Assembly: GCF_003269295.1 (NCBI RefSeq)
Contig: NZ_QLTT01000015.1
Coordinates: forward strand, 1-64,000
Source of the DNA: Lentzea atacamensis
Lineage (GTDB): Bacteria; Actinomycetota; Actinomycetes; Mycobacteriales; Pseudonocardiaceae
Reading direction: 5' to 3'
Length of the DNA stretch: 64,000 nt
The notes under the pieces were generated by a model that saw nothing but the letters and a program-made list of their open reading frames with translations, ran no database searches and was not told the DNA's origin. The translations under genes were made by a program, and so were the position numbers. Below are positions 61,836-64,000 of this stretch, piece by piece. Each line of letters starts with the position of its first letter. The first letter of the stretch is position 1.

Positions 61836-62546
61836 GTGGGCCAGGGTCAGTTGCGCGGTGTGGTTGCACTCGACGGACCGGCCGGCACCGGCAAGTCCAC
61901 CGTCGCGAAGCGCCTCGCGATGGCGCTGGACGCGCGCTACCTCGACACCGGCTCGATGTACCGGGCGATCACGGTGGCGGTGCTGCGCGCCGGGGTCGAT
62001 CCGACGGACCCGGGGAAGGTCGCCGAGATCGCGGACGGCGCGAAGCTCGTGGTCGGCACCGACCCGGAGAAGCCCGGAATCACGCTGGACGGTGACGACG
62101 TGTCCGTGGAGATCCGCGGGCCAGAGGTGACGCTGGCCGTGTCGCCGGTGTCGGCGACCGCGCACGTGCGGGAGCTGCTCGTGGCGCAGCAGCGGGCGAT
62201 CATCGCGGATGCCGTCGACAACGTCGGTGGCATCGTCGTCGAGGGGCGGGACATCGGCACCGTCGTGTCGCCCGACGCGCCGTTGAAGGTGTACCTGACC
62301 GCGTCGGAGGACGCGCGGGCGCGGCGGCGGACCAAGCAGGACAGCGCGGCCGGACGTGAGTCCACTTTGGACGCCGTGCTGAAGGACGTGCAGCGGCGCG
62401 ACAACTACGACTCGTCGCGAGCGGTGTCGCCGTTGAAGGCCGCGGCGGACGCCGTCGAGGTGGACACGACCGACCTCGACCTCGCGGGCACCGTGGACGC
62501 GTTGCTCGACCTCGTCGAACGGCGCGGGCTGAGGGTGACCGGGTGA
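61836..62546 (+). CDS. cmk: Cytidylate kinase
   Basis: A 236-residue CMP/dCMP kinase with P-loop LDGPAGTGKSTVAKRLA, the CMP-binding motif ARYLDTGSMYRAITVAVLR, and VVEGRDIGTVVSPDAPLKVYLTAS. GTG 61836 has GGAGGG 7 nt upstream; GTG 61833 and 61812 are in frame. It overlaps plsC by 4 bp. Order cmk-plsC-der is conserved in actinobacteria. Confidence 0.93.
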   Translation: MGQGQLRGVVALDGPAGTGKSTVAKRLAMALDARYLDTGSMYRAITVAVLRAGVDPTDPGKVAEIADGAKLVVGTDPEKPGITLDGDDVSVEIRGPEVTLAVSPVSATAHVRELLVAQQRAIIADAVDNVGGIVVEGRDIGTVVSPDAPLKVYLTASEDARARRRTKQDSAAGRESTLDAVLKDVQRRDNYDSSRAVSPLKAAADAVEVDTTDLDLAGTVDALLDLVERRGLRVTG

Positions 62547-63175
62547 GCGTGCCCGAGGGCACCGTCGGGTGGCTGTTCGACTTTGGACGGTGGATCGCGC
62601 GCGTTCCGTACGCCTGGCAGTTCCGGATTCGGGTGCACGGCCGCGACCGCGTACCCTTGAGCGGCGGCGTGGTCGTCGTCGCCAACCACAGCTCGATGGC
62701 TGATGGACCGATCCTGTTCGGTGTCGTGCCCCGGCGCGTGACGTTCCTGATCAAGCAGGAGATGTTCAAAGGTGTCGTGGGCAACCTGCTGCGCAAGATC
62801 GGCCAGATTCCCGTCAAACGGGGAGAAGCCGATCGCACGGCGCTGACCAGCGCGTTGTCCGTGCTCAAGGCCGGTGGCGTGATCGGGATCTTTCCCGAGG
62901 GCACGCGCGGTGAGGGCGACGTGGCTTCGGCGCAGAACGGCGCGGCGTGGCTGGCGCGGGTCGGCGGCGCGGTGGTGCTGCCGGTCGCGTGCCGCGGGAC
63001 GTACCAGGCCAAGGGCTGGCGGCCCCACGTCGACGTGATGATCGGTGAGCCGTTCCACCTCCCGGACGGGAAGGGGAAGGCCGCACTCGGCGTTGCCACC
63101 GAGCAGGTGCGCGACCGCCTGGCGACACTGGTCGCCGAACTCGATGGACTTCGTATGAGTGAGGGAAGACGATGA
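62543..63175 (+). CDS. plsC: 1-acyl-sn-glycerol-3-phosphate acyltransferase
   Basis: A 210-residue membrane-associated acyltransferase that makes phosphatidate. The catalytic HX4D motif is NHSSMADGP, followed by KQEMFKGVVGNLLRKIGQIPVKRGEAD and FPEGTRGEGD, which binds glycerol phosphate. GTG 62543 overlaps cmk and its stop overlaps der (ATGA), so all three are translationally coupled. Confidence 0.92.
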   Translation: MSVPEGTVGWLFDFGRWIARVPYAWQFRIRVHGRDRVPLSGGVVVVANHSSMADGPILFGVVPRRVTFLIKQEMFKGVVGNLLRKIGQIPVKRGEADRTALTSALSVLKAGGVIGIFPEGTRGEGDVASAQNGAAWLARVGGAVVLPVACRGTYQAKGWRPHVDVMIGEPFHLPDGKGKAALGVATEQVRDRLATLVAELDGLRMSEGRR

Positions 63176-64000
63176 CGGACCTGGACGGCACCTGGGAGGA
63201 CGAGGCCGACTGGTCAGCCTTCGACGACCTCGACGGCTCCGACGGTGAGGACTCTTCGCCGCCGCAGCCGGTGCTCGCGGTGGTGGGGCGGCCGAACGTC
63301 GGCAAGTCCACGCTGGTCAACCGCATCATCGGCCGGCGAGAGGCCGTGGTGCAGGACGTGCCGGGCGTGACGCGTGACCGCGTGGCGTACGACGCGTTGT
63401 GGAACGGCCGCAAGTTCACCGTGGTCGACACGGGCGGCTGGGAGCCGGACGCGGTGGGCCTGCAGGCCGCGGTGGCCGCGCAGGCGGAGCTCGCGATGGC
63501 GACGGCGGACGTGATCCTCGTGGTCGTGGACGCGACGGTGGGCGCGACGACCACGGAAGAGGCCGTCGCGAAGGTGCTGCGCCGGTCCAAGAAGCCGGTG
63601 ATCCTGTGCGCGTCCAAGGTGGACGACGACCGGCTCATGGCCGACGTCGCGTCGCTGTGGTCGCTGGGCCTCGGCGAGCCGGTCCCGGTGTCCGGCCTGC
63701 ACGGCCGCGGCTCCGGCGACCTGCTCGACGTGATCCTCGCGAAGCTGCCCGAGACGCCGCGTGACGACTTCGGGGCACGCAGCGGTGGTCCCCGGCGCGT
63801 GGCACTGGTCGGCAAGCCGAACGTCGGCAAGTCGTCGCTGCTGAACCGCCTGACCGGTGAGCAGCGCTCGGTCGTCGACTCGGTCGCGGGCACCACCGTC
63901 GACCCCGTCGACTCGCTGGTCGAGCTCGACGGCGAGGTGTGGCGCTTCGTCGACACCGCCGGCCTGCGCAAGCGGGTGAAGTTCGAGAGCGGCGCCGAGT
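63172..64000 (+). CDS. der: Ribosome-biogenesis GTPase Der (EngA), 3' end cut by the window
   Basis: The first 276 residues of the double-GTPase Der, needed for 50S assembly. An acidic N-terminal extension (about 1-35) leads to G-domain 1 (GRPNVGKSTLVN, DTGGW) and G-domain 2 (GKPNVGKSSLLN, DTAGLR). The family second G4 motif and the KH-like C-terminal domain lie beyond 64000. In G-domain 1 the G4 motif reads ASKVDD rather than NKxD, a known variation in actinobacterial Der. ATG 63172 overlaps the plsC stop. Confidence 0.93.
   Translation, partial: MTDLDGTWEDEADWSAFDDLDGSDGEDSSPPQPVLAVVGRPNVGKSTLVNRIIGRREAVVQDVPGVTRDRVAYDALWNGRKFTVVDTGGWEPDAVGLQAAVAAQAELAMATADVILVVVDATVGATTTEEAVAKVLRRSKKPVILCASKVDDDRLMADVASLWSLGLGEPVPVSGLHGRGSGDLLDVILAKLPETPRDDFGARSGGPRRVALVGKPNVGKSSLLNRLTGEQRSVVDSVAGTTVDPVDSLVELDGEVWRFVDTAGLRKRVKFESGAE

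Noticed and set aside
1..64000. CRISPR arrays, tRNA or rRNA genes, insertion sequences, phage genes
   Set aside because: No regularly spaced repeats, no cloverleaf-like sequence with conserved arms, and no transposase or integrase reading frame was found.

Overview
The window is high-GC DNA with many GTG starts, 4-bp ATGA/GTGA gene overlaps and several apparently leaderless promoters. That points to an actinomycete, and the gene set (Spo0M, SecA2, LCP protein, PucR-type regulators, polymorphic-toxin Rhs protein, single-chain acyl-CoA carboxylase) fits a filamentous member of the Pseudonocardiales, for example a Lentzea/Saccharothrix-like genome. The genus is inference. No rRNA, tRNA, CRISPR array, insertion sequence or prophage was seen.

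Region by region. 0-9.5 kb: GNAT acetyltransferase, DUF2252 protein, ornithine aminotransferase (rocD), PPK2 kinase, Tat-exported lactonase-like propeller, secreted SGNH hydrolase, an ArsR/SRPBCC pair, a HipA-like kinase/DUF3037 pair, an LCP cell-wall ligase and a 34-residue protein absent from the usual size range. 9.6-13.2 kb: a 3-hydroxybutyrate dehydrogenase/MHS transporter/PucR regulator operon. 13.2-25.7 kb: a catabolic island with permease, choline oxidase, betaine aldehyde dehydrogenase, Rieske ferredoxin and reductase, IclR regulator, dimethylglycine dehydrogenase-like enzyme, monomeric sarcosine oxidase and a Rieske oxygenase. Together these can convert choline through glycine betaine to glycine. 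25.7-29.1 kb: secA2 and two decayed loci (a frameshifted hypothetical gene at 20.1-20.9 kb and an SDR pseudogene at 28.3-29.1 kb).

29.2-47.3 kb is a lipid/acyl-CoA region: MHS transporter, a single-chain biotin-dependent acyl-CoA carboxylase, Spo0M, a small membrane protein, a TetR repressor divergent from an acyl-CoA dehydrogenase/thiolase/SDR operon, and a FabG/MaoC operon. Four copies of one 16-bp palindrome, CTAAGC-N4-GCTTAG, lie in front of the carboxylase, TetR, dehydrogenase and FabG operons and suggest one local regulon. Embedded at 38.7-42.0 kb is an uncharacterised operon of three envelope proteins, including a substrate-binding/von Willebrand A lipoprotein.

47.4-54.8 kb: a possible SOS-controlled protein, a cytosolic-looking subtilase with an I9-like partner, a CPA2 antiporter with its TrkA-C subunit, a DUF1015 protein, a three-gene partner-switch-like operon (TPR protein, HATPase-receiver fusion, STAS protein) and an AroH chorismate mutase. 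54.9-61.8 kb: a 2020-residue secreted Rhs/YD-repeat polymorphic toxin with a Hint domain and a C-terminal DddA/SCP1.201-like deaminase, followed by its probable immunity gene. 61.8-64 kb: the conserved cmk-plsC-der cluster, cut by the window end.
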